Source of the DNA: CAYMJK01 sp043101635
GTDB lineage: Bacteria; Planctomycetota; Phycisphaerae; Phycisphaerales; UBA1924
Assembly: GCA_043101635.1 (NCBI GenBank)
Contig: JBICIE010000010.1
Span: 1-62,564 of the forward strand
DNA: 62,564 nt
Reading direction: 5' to 3'
Part shown: piece after piece, positions 53,006 to 62,487 of the stretch
Position numbering within the stretch: position 1 is the first letter of the stretch
Layout: each line of letters opens with the position of its first letter
Notes under the pieces: generated by a model
What the model saw: the letters and a program-made list of their open reading frames with translations, nothing else
Database searches by the model: none
Told to the model about the DNA's origin: nothing
Translations under genes and position numbers: made by a program

Positions 53006-53377
53006 ATGAAGATCATGCTCGTCGATGATTCCAGGACCATGCGCAACGTCCAGAAACTGACGCTGTCGCAGCTTGGACACAGCGAGTTCGCGGAGGCGTG
53101 CAGTTGCCATGATGCGCTGAGCAAGATGGGGGCCTTCCGGCCGGACCTGGTGCTGGTCGACTGGGACATGCCCGACAGCGAGGGCATGCGCTTCATCACC
53201 GAGCTGCGCAAGAGCGACAAGACGACCCCGGTCATCATGATGACCAAGGAAGCAGAGAAACAGCTCGTGATCGACGCGATCCGGGCGGGGATCAGCAACT
53301 ACATCGTCAAGCCGTTCACGCCGGCGCAGCTCGGGGAGCGCATCAGCGAGACCATGGCGCGCGCCAGCGCGGCCTGA
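53006..53377 (+). CDS. CheY-type response regulator
   Basis: 123 residues, receiver domain only. The acid pocket is D7/D8 (MLVDDSRTMR), the phospho-acceptor D52 in LVLVDWDMPD, T80 in IMMTKEAE and K102 in IVKPFTP. The DW-x-MP stretch resembles motility CheY proteins. It follows the CheW gene by 146 bases, and the FapA gene starts 22 bases after it. It probably transmits a signal to the flagellar motor or to a nearby partner. Confidence 0.9.
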   Translation: MKIMLVDDSRTMRNVQKLTLSQLGHSEFAEACSCHDALSKMGAFRPDLVLVDWDMPDSEGMRFITELRKSDKTTPVIMMTKEAEKQLVIDAIRAGISNYIVKPFTPAQLGERISETMARASAA

Positions 53378-53399
53378 ACTCGCCCGCGAGGGCCAGGGC

Positions 53400-54896
53400 A
53401 TGTCAGGCGACACCATCGACAGACTGGCCAAGGTGATCATCTCCGGCGATCGGCTGACGGCGACGCTGCGCCTGGAGCCGGGCATCGGCGACGAACTGAC
53501 CGAGGATGTCGTGCGAGGCCTGCTGACGGGGCGCGGGGTGGACCCGTTCGCCGCGGATCGCCCGCGGCGGATCGCCGCGGCGGTGGAGGCCTACCGGGAC
53601 GCCACGGAGCGCCTGGAGATGGTGGTCGCCGAGGGCAGGGCGCCGGTGCACGGCGTCGACGGACGCTTCGAGCTTGATCCCTCGCTGGCGCCCGAGCAGC
53701 GGGCCCGGCCGCGGGCGACCGACGACGGGGCGGTGAGCTTCTACGAACGCTCCGCGTTCACGATCGTCGCCGCCGGGCAGCGCATCGGGCGCCTCATCGC
53801 GCCGACAGAAGGCCAGCCCGGCGTCGACGTGATGGATGGCGATCTTGCAGCGCGGTCCGGCCGGCCGGCGCCGATCCGGCTGGACGCCAGTGTCGAGGCC
53901 GACGCCGACGGCGAGGTGCGTTCGCGCGTCGATGGCGAACTGCAGGCGACCGGCGGGCTGCTGCGGGTGGTCGAACTGCTCAGCGTGCCGGAGTACGTCG
54001 ACTTCTCCACCGGCAACGTGCACTTCCCCGGCGACGTGGTGGTCGGGCGCGGCGTGCGCGACTGCTTCACCGTCCGCTGCGGCGGCGACCTGACGGTGCG
54101 CGAACTGGTCGAGGCCGCCACGCTCGTCGTCGGGCGCGACGCCAAGCTCGACCGCGGCATGGCGGCCCGCGAGAAGGGCTCGCTGACCGTCGGGCGCGAT
54201 CTGGACGCCAAGTACCTCGACAACGTCCACTGCGTCGTCGGGCGCGACATGCAGGCCCTCAAGGAGGTGCACAACTGCCACGTCGTCGTCGGCCGGCGAT
54301 TCATCGGGCCGACCTGCGCCGTCATCGGCGGGGCCCTCGCGGTGGCCGGCAAGGCGGAGATCGGCCAGATCGGCGGAGAAAGCGGCTCGCAGACCGATGT
54401 CATCCTCGGGCGCATCGGAGACCTGGAGGAGCTGGCCCGCCAGGCGCTTGACCTGCTGCCGGCGGTGGAGCGGGCCGCGGAGGTGGCCGCCGAGCGTCTG
54501 GAGCAGATGCGCCGCATGGCCATCAAGCCCACGGCCCAGCAGACGCGGGAGCTGACCGAACTGGAACTGGAGGTCGAGGCGACCGAGGCCCGCCTGGATC
54601 CGCTGCGCCGGGCCATCGAGCAGATCGCCGAGTCGCTCTCGCGTCACACCGAAGCGGAGTTGTCGGTCGGCAAGATCATCCACGCCGGCGCCACCATCTG
54701 GATCGGAACCCACCGGGCGGAGTTCGAGACTGCCATCAAGGGGCCGCTGCGGATTCACCTGAGCCAGCTTGGGGCCCCGGTCATCACCGACGGCGTCCGC
54801 GGCAGCGCCATCCCGCTGGCGGACATCGCGAAGGTGACCACGGCCGATCGGCTGGACGCCACGGCCCTGCGCCGCGCCACCGGGCGGGCGGCCTGA
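53400..54896 (+). CDS. FapA/DUF342 family polymer-forming protein
   Basis: 498 residues. FapA-type proteins have a beta-helix core; here repeats such as VVGRGVRDCFTVRCGGDLTV, LVVGRDAKLDRGMAARE and CVVGRDMQALKEVHNCHVVV fill about 200-310, and a coiled-coil segment (LARQALDLLPAVERAAEVAAERLEQM) comes after it, followed by a final hairpin. Length is near the usual 500. DUF342 proteins occur next to chemotaxis and motility genes in many bacteria, as here behind CheW and CheY, but the role is not established. It starts 22 bases after the CheY stop. Confidence 0.85.
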   Translation: MSGDTIDRLAKVIISGDRLTATLRLEPGIGDELTEDVVRGLLTGRGVDPFAADRPRRIAAAVEAYRDATERLEMVVAEGRAPVHGVDGRFELDPSLAPEQRARPRATDDGAVSFYERSAFTIVAAGQRIGRLIAPTEGQPGVDVMDGDLAARSGRPAPIRLDASVEADADGEVRSRVDGELQATGGLLRVVELLSVPEYVDFSTGNVHFPGDVVVGRGVRDCFTVRCGGDLTVRELVEAATLVVGRDAKLDRGMAAREKGSLTVGRDLDAKYLDNVHCVVGRDMQALKEVHNCHVVVGRRFIGPTCAVIGGALAVAGKAEIGQIGGESGSQTDVILGRIGDLEELARQALDLLPAVERAAEVAAERLEQMRRMAIKPTAQQTRELTELELEVEATEARLDPLRRAIEQIAESLSRHTEAELSVGKIIHAGATIWIGTHRAEFETAIKGPLRIHLSQLGAPVITDGVRGSAIPLADIAKVTTADRLDATALRRATGRAA

Positions 54897-55787
54897 TCAC
54901 CACGCGCCGCTGAGGATCATCTCCAGGGCGTGGGCCACGCCGCCGGCGTCGTTGGCGAGCGTGTGGCGCGAGGCCGCCTGACACACCGGCGCCACCGCGT
55001 TGGCCATCGCCACGCCCAGCGCGGCGCTGCGGATCATCGGCAGGTCGTTTATGTCATCCCCGATGGCGCAGATGCGCCCGGGATCGCGCCCGAGCATGCG
55101 GGCGACCTCCTGCACGGCCGACCACTTGTTGGCGCCGCGGGCGAAGACCTCGAGGATGTGGGTGCGCTCGCCGTTCTGAAAGCGAGCCGCGACTTCCGCC
55201 GGTACCACGGCGGGGAAGTGGTGCATCTCGGCGAGGTCGGCAAGGTCACCGCGCAGCATGTCCATCAGCCCGTCGAGGGCGTGATTCATCGCGCACACGC
55301 CGATGCGCACGGTGTGCTCGGGATGCTCATCGTCATCCAGCGAGGCGGCCCAGCGTACCTGCACATCCATCTGCTCGAACCACCATGTGATCACCGGGTC
55401 CGGGACCAGGGCCGGCTCGCCGGTGATCATCAGGTAGTCGTAGCCCGCGGCGACGGGGTCTTTCAGCGCCATCGCCACGTGGCCGGAGCCGAGCATGTGC
55501 GTCACCGCCCGGCGGGCCACATCCAGATCGATGGCAAACCGGCGCAGCGTGACCCGCTTGAGCGGGCAGGCCACGATGGCCCCGCCGGCGACCACCACCG
55601 GGTCCTGCTGGCCGATGGCCTCCAGGGCGAACAGGCTCTCGGGCAGGTTGCGCCCGGTGCAGACCGTGACGGCCACGCCCTGGCGGCGGGCCTCGGCGAT
55701 CATCTCGCCGCAGCGGCGCCCCACGCGCTTGGACGAGTCCAGCAGCGTCCCATCCAGATCGATGGCGATCATGTCGTAGCCGGGCAC
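54897..55787 (-). CDS. Cof-type HAD-superfamily phosphatase
   Basis: About 296 residues from a GTG at 55787 (VPGYDMIAIDLDGTLLDS), the family start position. The catalytic motif is DLDGTLLDSSKR near residue 10, motif II VTVCTGRNLPES, the cap follows (about 85-200), motif III is the GANKWSA Lys, and motif IV is AIGDDINDLPMI. Cof-type enzymes act on sugar phosphates or flavin phosphates. A longer start at 55820 would overlap the divergent glyA ATG by two bases and is less likely. Confidence 0.9.
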   Translation of the reverse strand: MPGYDMIAIDLDGTLLDSSKRVGRRCGEMIAEARRQGVAVTVCTGRNLPESLFALEAIGQQDPVVVAGGAIVACPLKRVTLRRFAIDLDVARRAVTHMLGSGHVAMALKDPVAAGYDYLMITGEPALVPDPVITWWFEQMDVQVRWAASLDDDEHPEHTVRIGVCAMNHALDGLMDMLRGDLADLAEMHHFPAVVPAEVAARFQNGERTHILEVFARGANKWSAVQEVARMLGRDPGRICAIGDDINDLPMIRSAALGVAMANAVAPVCQAASRHTLANDAGGVAHALEMILSGAW

Positions 55788-55818
55788 GAGCAAGCGTAGC
55801 CTCCGGCTACGATCGGTC

Positions 55819-57135
55819 ATGGCTACCGCAACCCACCACGACCCCGTCGCCGGCGCCACGCTCGACCTGCTGCGCCAGCACGATCCCGCTGTGGCCGACT
55901 GCGTCGCCGCCGAGGCCGAGCGCCAGGCGACCACCATCGAACTGATCGCCAGCGAGAACCACGTCAGCCCGGCCGTCATGCACACCATGGGCACGTGCCT
56001 GACCAACAAATACGCCGAGGGGTACCCTGGCGCCCGCTACTACGGTGGCTGCGAGCATCATGACCGTGTCGAGGACATCGCCCGCGAGCGCGCAAAGCAG
56101 TTGTTCGGGTGCAGGTTCGCCAACGTGCAGCCGCACTCGGGCGCGCAGGCCAACGCCTCCGCCTTCCTCGCCACGCTGACCCCCGGCGACACCTTCGCCA
56201 GCCTGGTGCTGGCCGATGGCGGGCATCTGTCCCACGGGCTGAAGGTCAACATGAGCGGCAAGTGGTTCAAGCCGGTCCACTACCCGCTGGTCAAGGACAC
56301 CGCCTCGCCCGAGTTCGAGCGCATCGACTACGACGCCGTCAAGGCGGTCTGCCGCGAGCACAAGCCGAAGCTGCTCATGTGCGGCTACAGCGCCTACCCG
56401 CGCATCATCGACTTTGCGAAGTTCCGCGAGGCGGCTGACGAGGTCGGCGCCCTGCTGCTGGCGGATATCGCCCACATCGCCGGGCTGGTGGCGGCGGGCG
56501 AGCATCCCTCACCCTTCCCGCACGCCCACATCGTGACGACGACCACGCACAAGACGCTGCGCGGTCCCCGCGGCGGGCTCATCCTGACCGATGATGAGGA
56601 ACTGGCGAAGAAGATCGACCGGGCCGTCTTCCCCGGCATGCAGGGGGGGCCGCTGATGCACATCATCGCCGCAAAGGCGGTCGCCTTCGGCGAGGCCCTC
56701 AAGCCGGAGTTCAAGACCTACTCCCGCCAGATCATCGCCAATGCGCGCGCGCTGGCGAGCGCCCTGCAGGAGCACGGCTACCGCATCACCAGCGGCGGGA
56801 CGGACAACCACCTGATGCTCGTCGATCTACGGACCCGGGATGAGAACCTGACGGGAGCGGACGCCGAGACCTGGCTGGAGGCGGCCGGGCTGGTTACCAA
56901 CAAGAACGGCGTGCCCGAGGACCCTCGCCCGCCGCGGGTCACCAGCGGCCTGCGCCTGGGCGCCGCCGCCACCACCACGCGCGGCTTCGGCGAGGCCCAG
57001 ATGAAGCAGGTGGCCGCGTGGATCGACGAGGTCCTCACCGCCGGGCTCGCCGGCGAGGACAAGCTGGCCGCGACCTCGCGCTCGGTGCGCGAGCAGGTGC
57101 GGGCCCTGTGCGCCGATTTCCCGCTGCCGGGCTGA
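55819..57135 (+). CDS. glyA: Serine hydroxymethyltransferase
   Basis: 438 residues. It converts serine and tetrahydrofolate to glycine and methylene-tetrahydrofolate. The PLP-binding lysine is K245 in TTTTHKTLRGPRGG. Other blocks are TIELIASENHVSPAV, TNKYAEGYPGARYYGGCEH, NVQPHSGAQANASAF, LLLADIAHIAGLVAAG and the C-terminal GVPEDPRPPRVTSGLRLGAAATTTRG. Full length. It is divergent from the HAD gene and precedes lysA by 22 bases, so the two are probably co-transcribed. Confidence 0.96.
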   Translation: MATATHHDPVAGATLDLLRQHDPAVADCVAAEAERQATTIELIASENHVSPAVMHTMGTCLTNKYAEGYPGARYYGGCEHHDRVEDIARERAKQLFGCRFANVQPHSGAQANASAFLATLTPGDTFASLVLADGGHLSHGLKVNMSGKWFKPVHYPLVKDTASPEFERIDYDAVKAVCREHKPKLLMCGYSAYPRIIDFAKFREAADEVGALLLADIAHIAGLVAAGEHPSPFPHAHIVTTTTHKTLRGPRGGLILTDDEELAKKIDRAVFPGMQGGPLMHIIAAKAVAFGEALKPEFKTYSRQIIANARALASALQEHGYRITSGGTDNHLMLVDLRTRDENLTGADAETWLEAAGLVTNKNGVPEDPRPPRVTSGLRLGAAATTTRGFGEAQMKQVAAWIDEVLTAGLAGEDKLAATSRSVREQVRALCADFPLPG

Positions 57136-57157
57136 GCCCCGAGGACGCCTGCAACAC

Positions 57158-58537
57158 ATGGACCACTTCCAGTATCGCGATGGCCGGCTCTGGTGCGAGA
57201 GGATCCCGATGGCGGATCTGGCCGAGCAGTTCGGCACGCCGACCTACATCTACTCCAAGGCGACGCTGCTGGAGCACTACGACCGGCTCGAAGCCGCCTT
57301 CGCCCCGGCCGATCCGCTGATCTGCTACTCGATCAAGAGCTGCCAGAACCTGGCGGTCTGCCGCACGCTGGTCGAGCGCGGCGCCGGGATGGATGTGGTC
57401 AGCGGCGGGGAACTGGAGCGGGCCTGGCTGGCCGGCTGCGACATGCAGAAGGTGGTCTACGCCGGCGTCGGCAAGACGGACGCCGAGATCCGCGCTGCCT
57501 TGGATGGGCGCCACAGCCCCTTCGCCGGGGGGCGGGCCCCGGATGGACGCCGCCCTGAAGCCCGCGGCCCGATCGGCTGGTTCAACATCGAGAGCGAGCA
57601 GGAGTTCGAGAACATCTCGCGCATTGCGGGCGAGATCGGCGCCAGCGCCCGCGGCGCCCTGCGCGTCAACCCCGATGTCGATCCGAAGACGCACCGGTAC
57701 ACCTCCACGGGCAAGAAGGAGACCAAGTTCGGCGTCGACCTGGAGCGGGCTCTGCGCTTCTTCGAGACGTACGGGCGCAGCGAGCGCCTGCAGCTCAGCG
57801 CCCTGCACATCCATCTCGGCTCGCCGATCTATGACACCGAGGTCTACGTCCAGGGCGTGCAGCGGGTGCTGGACCTGATCGACACGCTGGAGTCCCGCGG
57901 CTTTGCGATCGACACCATCGACATCGGCGGCGGCTTCGGCGCCGATTATGAGTCGGACCGCTCGCCGCTGGCCGTGCAGTACGCCGACGCCATCCTGCCG
58001 CTGCTGAAGCAGCGCATCGCAGCCGGGCTGCGGGTCATCCTGGAGCCGGGGCGCACCATCAGCGCCAACGCCGGCGTGCTGCTTGCGCGCGTGCAGTACA
58101 TCAAGACCAGCGGCGAGCGGCGCTTCGTGATCTGCGACGCCGGCATGCACACGCTGATCCGGCCGGCGCTGTACGAGGCCTTTCACTTCATCTGGCCAGC
58201 CCAGCCCGGTCCATCGATGGCCCCGCCGAAGCGCGCACAGAGCGTCGACCTGCCGGACCTCGTGGAGACCGACATCGTGGGGCCGATCTGCGAGAGCGGC
58301 GACTTCCTGGCCAAGGGGCGCATGCTGCCAGCCATGCGGCGGGGCGACCTGGTCGCGGTCTTCACCGCCGGCGCCTACGGCATGGTGATGGCCTCCAACT
58401 ACAACACGCAGCCGCTGCCGGCCGAAGTGCTCGTCGATGGCCGGGCCGCCCTGCTGGCCCGCCCGCGCCAGACCATCCCCGACCTGCTCGGCGCCGAACT
58501 GCGCGCCATGACGCCGGCGCAGGAAGCCGGAGTCTGA
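57158..58537 (+). CDS. lysA: Diaminopimelate decarboxylase
   Basis: 459 residues. It converts meso-diaminopimelate to lysine with PLP. The PLP lysine is K60 in ICYSIKSCQNLAV, and the other hallmarks are HIHLGSPIYD, IDIGGGFGADYES, LEPGRTISANAGVLL, DAGMHTLIRPALYEAFH and GPICESGDFLAKGR. Compared with typical LysA there is an extra Arg/Gly/Pro-rich loop of about 20 residues at about 118-140 (HSPFAGGRAPDGRRPEARG). It ends 13 bases before the hydrolase fusion gene. Confidence 0.95.
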   Translation: MDHFQYRDGRLWCERIPMADLAEQFGTPTYIYSKATLLEHYDRLEAAFAPADPLICYSIKSCQNLAVCRTLVERGAGMDVVSGGELERAWLAGCDMQKVVYAGVGKTDAEIRAALDGRHSPFAGGRAPDGRRPEARGPIGWFNIESEQEFENISRIAGEIGASARGALRVNPDVDPKTHRYTSTGKKETKFGVDLERALRFFETYGRSERLQLSALHIHLGSPIYDTEVYVQGVQRVLDLIDTLESRGFAIDTIDIGGGFGADYESDRSPLAVQYADAILPLLKQRIAAGLRVILEPGRTISANAGVLLARVQYIKTSGERRFVICDAGMHTLIRPALYEAFHFIWPAQPGPSMAPPKRAQSVDLPDLVETDIVGPICESGDFLAKGRMLPAMRRGDLVAVFTAGAYGMVMASNYNTQPLPAEVLVDGRAALLARPRQTIPDLLGAELRAMTPAQEAGV

Positions 58538-58550
58538 TACCCCTGCGCCT

Positions 58551-61058
58551 ATGGCCCGCCGAGACACCGTCCGAAGCTGGCTCCGACGATACTGGCCGTG
58601 GCTGTACCTGCTGGCGCTCGGCGCATCACTGCTGACACAGGCGCTGATCCCCGAGCAGGCCTATTACCTGCCCAAGGACGGCCTCTCGACGGTGACGATC
58701 CCCGCGATGGGCCGCGGCGGCCCGGCGCCGGATCGCACGATCGAGCTTGCGTACCAGGACTGGCCGGCCGCGGGCGGCGCGGGTCGCCCGCCCGTCATCG
58801 TCATTCACGGCTCGCCGGGCGACGGATCCAACTTCAATCTGATGGCGCCGGAACTGACCGCCCGCGGCTGGCGCATCATCGCGCCGGACCTGCCCGGCTT
58901 CGGCGCTTCCCGCGGCGATGTGCCGAACTATTCCAATCTCGCCCATGCGCGCGCGCTGGTGGCGATGCTCGAGGCGCTCGACATTGAGCGGGCGCACGTC
59001 GTCGGCTGGTCCAACGGCGGCGCAGTCGGGCTCTGGATGGCGGATCTGGCGCCCGAGCGCATCGCCAGCGTCACACTGCTTGCGGCAACGGGGGCCCAGC
59101 ACACGGAAGGCTCCGGTAGCTACTGGTTCGAGCACGCCAAGTACGGATTCGGGATTGCGACACTGGTCGCCGGCGCCGAACTGGTCCCCCATTTCGGCCT
59201 GCTCGGACCGCGCCAGATGCGCTGGGCCTTCCTGCGGAGTTTCTGGGACAGTGATCAGCGCCCGCTCGCCGGGATCATGGCGAATCTCGAAACGCCCACG
59301 CTCATCCTGCACGGGCGGCACGACTTTCTCATCGGCGCCTGGGCGGCCGAGGAGCACCATCGCATCATGCGATCCAGCCGGCTGGTCATCACCGGCGGCA
59401 ATCACTTCATGCCGTTCCTGGAGCCTGCTGCAACTGTTGGGCATCTTGCGCCATTCCTGGCGCGCCATGACACGCCTGGCGTTGCGCCGCTGGTGCAGAT
59501 CGCGGACCTGGCCCCAGCGCCGCGACGACCCGGGCTGCTCGACGCCATCGAGCGCGGGGCGGACGCGCTGCACGATGTGCCGTGGTGGATCGAAGCGCTC
59601 GGGCTCGGCCTGCTGGCCTTCGGCAGCAGGTGGCTGGCGCTCGGCGTCGCGGGCTACCTGGTCACGGTGATGAGCGTGGACTTCGGCGTCGCCAGCGTCG
59701 GGCTGCTGCTTGGCGCCCTGCTCCATCAACTGCGCGATCATCGCGCGGCGGCGCCTCGATCCCGGCAGGTTGGAAACCTGCCCCACTCCATCGTGCGCGC
59801 GGCCGGACATCTCGCCTTGATGTTCTTCAGGATCCTGATCGCCCTCACGGTGGCGATGATCCTCGGCCATCTGCTGATCGAGCGCATGATCGGCGCCATT
59901 GGTCCTGGGGGTCTGCTGCTGTGGATCGTCGGGACGCCGATGGTCATCGCGCTGCTGCGCGACCTCGGCACGTGGACCGGCCGCCAGCGCCTCAAAGCCC
60001 GCATCGCGCGCCTCTGGCGGCACGAGTTCTGGCCGTGGTACATCTACTACCTGCCGCTGGTGATCTGGATTCCCTGGCTGGCGCTGCGCCACCGGGGGCT
60101 GATGAGCTTCACCTGCGTCAACCCCTCGCTGGGCCCCGGCGGCGGCGTCATCGGCGAGAGCAAGACGCACATCCTGCGCGCCCTCGGCGATGATCCGGCG
60201 GTGCTGGCCCACGCCGTCATCGACGCGCGCGCAGATGGCGACGCCGGGGCCCGCCTGGCGCAGTTGGAAGAGGCCATCGCCACCCGTCCAGCGCTTGGGG
60301 GCTGGCCGATCATCCTCAAGCCCGACCGCGGCGAGCGCGGCTACGCGGTGCGCCTCTGCCGCGGACCGGCGGACGCCCGCGAGCACCTCGCCGCCATACC
60401 GGACGCCATCATCGCCCAGCGCTACCACGCCGGCCCGGAGGAGTGCGGTCTGCTGTGGGTCCGCCGGGGCGGCGCCCCGCATGGGGGGCGGATCTTCAGT
60501 ATCACGCGCAAGGACTTTCAGCGCGTGACCGGGGATGGCGAGCGGACGCTGGAGCGCCTGATCCTCGCCGACCGGCGCTTCCGCATGCAGCATGGCGTCT
60601 TCCTGCGCCGGTTCGCCGACCAGCGCCGGCGCGTGCTGGCCAGGGGCGAGACGCTGCGCCTCGCCGAGGCGGGCAACCACGCCCAGGGCACGCGCTTCCG
60701 CGATGGCGCCGACCTGATCACGCCCGAGCTCACGGCCCGCATCGCCGCGATTGCGCGCACGATTCCGGACTTCGACTTCGGACGCTTCGACCTGCGCTAC
60801 ACCTGCGATGACGATCTGCGCCGCGGCGAGGGCTTCGCCATCATCGAACTCAACGGCGCAACCAGCGAGAGCACCAACATGTACGATGCCAACCGCTCGG
60901 TGCTGTGGGCCTGGGGTGTGCTCCTGCGCCAGTGGGAAGCGGTGTATCGGCTCGGCGCTGTCCGCCGGCGCGCCGGCGCCCGCCCGATGGGTCCGTTTCA
61001 ACTCATCGGCGTGCTCATTCGCGAACGCTGCGTGCGCCGATCGGTGGTTGCCAGTTGA
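58551..61058 (+). CDS. Alpha/beta hydrolase - membrane - ATP-grasp-like fusion protein
   Basis: 835 residues in three parts. Residues 1-310 form an N-terminal membrane anchor (about 16-32) and an alpha/beta hydrolase: oxyanion segment IHGSPGDGSNF (85-95), nucleophile S154 in GWSNGG, acid D258 in HGRHDFL and H285 in GGNHFMPF. Residues about 340-515 have several hydrophobic helices (IEALGLGLLAFGSRWLALGVAG, FFRILIALTVAMILGH, LLLWIVGTPMVIALL, YYLPLVIWIPWLAL). Residues about 520-820 look like an ATP-grasp ligase: GESKTHILRAL, WPIILKPDRGERGY with K590, later DFDFGRFDLRY and the metal-binding IIELNGATSESTN. It lies 13 bases after lysA. Function is unknown; a hydrolase and an amine-ligase joined through a membrane segment suggest a two-step reaction on one lipid or peptide. 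Confidence 0.8.
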   Translation: MARRDTVRSWLRRYWPWLYLLALGASLLTQALIPEQAYYLPKDGLSTVTIPAMGRGGPAPDRTIELAYQDWPAAGGAGRPPVIVIHGSPGDGSNFNLMAPELTARGWRIIAPDLPGFGASRGDVPNYSNLAHARALVAMLEALDIERAHVVGWSNGGAVGLWMADLAPERIASVTLLAATGAQHTEGSGSYWFEHAKYGFGIATLVAGAELVPHFGLLGPRQMRWAFLRSFWDSDQRPLAGIMANLETPTLILHGRHDFLIGAWAAEEHHRIMRSSRLVITGGNHFMPFLEPAATVGHLAPFLARHDTPGVAPLVQIADLAPAPRRPGLLDAIERGADALHDVPWWIEALGLGLLAFGSRWLALGVAGYLVTVMSVDFGVASVGLLLGALLHQLRDHRAAAPRSRQVGNLPHSIVRAAGHLALMFFRILIALTVAMILGHLLIERMIGAIGPGGLLLWIVGTPMVIALLRDLGTWTGRQRLKARIARLWRHEFWPWYIYYLPLVIWIPWLALRHRGLMSFTCVNPSLGPGGGVIGESKTHILRALGDDPAVLAHAVIDARADGDAGARLAQLEEAIATRPALGGWPIILKPDRGERGYAVRLCRGPADAREHLAAIPDAIIAQRYHAGPEECGLLWVRRGGAPHGGRIFSITRKDFQRVTGDGERTLERLILADRRFRMQHGVFLRRFADQRRRVLARGETLRLAEAGNHAQGTRFRDGADLITPELTARIAAIARTIPDFDFGRFDLRYTCDDDLRRGEGFAIIELNGATSESTNMYDANRSVLWAWGVLLRQWEAVYRLGAVRRRAGARPMGPFQLIGVLIRERCVRRSVVAS

Positions 61059-61107
61059 GCCGAGCACAACCAGCCGCTGCTTGCGCACGACCTGGCCTTG
61101 AATGCAC

Positions 61108-62487
61108 TCAGGGCAGGGGACTCGTCACGGTGTAGAAGATACGAACGTGAAAGAGCACGAGAGTTCCAGATCCCGGGGGTTGAAATGCCGCCGGGAAGCT
61201 TGCATACACAAACCACTCATCGGAAGGACCCACCGGATCCGCTGAAGGCACATCAAGCCCGATGAGCGTGCGAGAACCGGAAATCCCCGATGTCGTCATA
61301 CTGCCCCAGTTGCGCACGGAAACGTCCGATGCGCCGAGCTGACGGCTATACAGGGATACGGTGAGGTCGGCCAACGCCGAACTATCAATGCTGAGCATTT
61401 CCGCCCGGGTCACGACGGCGCCCTCAGGGAGATCGATCGCCGCAAACGCCCACCCGTTCTCAGACTGATCCTGCACCACCGTGCCGCCTCCGAACCCCAC
61501 CCCGCTTCCGAAGGTGATTAGGCCCATCCGCACGACATGTCGGCTGAACTCGCTTGGCTGAATGGTCCTGACACGTGCGGTCGGCGAGAGTGTCAGCGCG
61601 CCGCTGATGTGCGCATCACCGACGACATCGAGAGCCCTGGTTGCGCGAGGATTGTTGATTCCGACGTTCCCATTCATATCGACGGTCAGTATGTTGTCAC
61701 TGTCGACCGCCAGATGCACCTTGCGCGCGATGGAGTCGATGACCAGCCCATCCTTGTTGTCGTGAGCAACCTCGATGAGTCCGGACTTGCCGAAGGAGAT
61801 GCTGTCGTCGAATCGCGCGCGCCCGGCAACGTGCAGCGGCGCGGCGGGCCGACTGGTCCCGATGCCGACATCCCCGCCGGTGTAGTACGCGCTGGTTCCG
61901 CTCAGGCTCCACGGAACGCCCGGCGGCCCCTGCGGCCCAGCCGGCCCAGCCGGGCCTGCCGGACCGGGATCGCCCTGCGGCCCCGCAGGACCGATCGGAC
62001 CGGCATCGCCCTTGGGCCCCTGCGGGCCGGGTGGACCTGCGTCGCCCTGTGGCCCGGGCGGGCCTTCCGGTCCTTGCGGCCCCTCGTTTCCGGCCAGCGC
62101 AAACAGCGCCACCGGCGCGGGTCCGACGCGCTGACGCGGCGAAAGCGTTACGAACGAGCCGACGCCCGCTTGGCGCACGTCGATCTCCAGCCAGCGGGCG
62201 TCGGCGCCGAAGGCGCCGGGGCCGAAGTCCAAGTCGACGCTGAAGCGGCCATCCACAAGAGCCGCGCCGAGCAGTTCAAGCTGTGGCCCGACCTGCGCCC
62301 CGGCCGCAGCCTCCTCGAACAGCCGGAATCGCAGATCGACCGGTCCAGCGGCGGGAACAGCGCCCGATCGCAGTTCGCCCTGGTAGGTAATCGCCGGATC
62401 CACCGGCGACTGGGCCTCGGCCCGCGCGCCGACCAGAAGGCTTGCGCACACGACAGCGTACCACGACACACGCAAGGTGAGAGCCAT
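61108..62487 (-). CDS. Secreted collagen-repeat protein
   Basis: 459 residues. Signal peptide about 1-25 (VVCASLLVGARAEA). Residues 30-125 form a beta domain starting AITYQGELRSGAVPAAGPVDLRFRLF, common in planctomycete secreted proteins. From 133 to 190 come about 19 unbroken Gly-X-Y triplets (GPPGPQGDAGPPGP), a collagen triple helix. Then VGIGTSRPAAPLHVAGRA (about 207-224) and VGINNPRATRALDVVGDAHISG resemble the stalk modules of tail-fibre or surface proteins, and a final beta domain ends ...VTSPLP without a sorting tag. Its stop lies 50 bases from that of the convergent fusion gene. It probably makes a trimeric surface fibre. Confidence 0.88.
   Translation of the reverse strand: MALTLRVSWYAVVCASLLVGARAEAQSPVDPAITYQGELRSGAVPAAGPVDLRFRLFEEAAAGAQVGPQLELLGAALVDGRFSVDLDFGPGAFGADARWLEIDVRQAGVGSFVTLSPRQRVGPAPVALFALAGNEGPQGPEGPPGPQGDAGPPGPQGPKGDAGPIGPAGPQGDPGPAGPAGPAGPQGPPGVPWSLSGTSAYYTGGDVGIGTSRPAAPLHVAGRARFDDSISFGKSGLIEVAHDNKDGLVIDSIARKVHLAVDSDNILTVDMNGNVGINNPRATRALDVVGDAHISGALTLSPTARVRTIQPSEFSRHVVRMGLITFGSGVGFGGGTVVQDQSENGWAFAAIDLPEGAVVTRAEMLSIDSSALADLTVSLYSRQLGASDVSVRNWGSMTTSGISGSRTLIGLDVPSADPVGPSDEWFVYASFPAAFQPPGSGTLVLFHVRIFYTVTSPLP

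Noticed and set aside
55787..55820. Upstream start (55820) for the HAD phosphatase
   Set aside because: It would overlap the divergent glyA ATG, and the residues before VPGYD do not fit the family.
61912..62095. CRISPR-like repeat in the collagen segment
   Set aside because: The repeating bases encode Gly-X-Y triplets in frame, without spacers; they are protein repeats.
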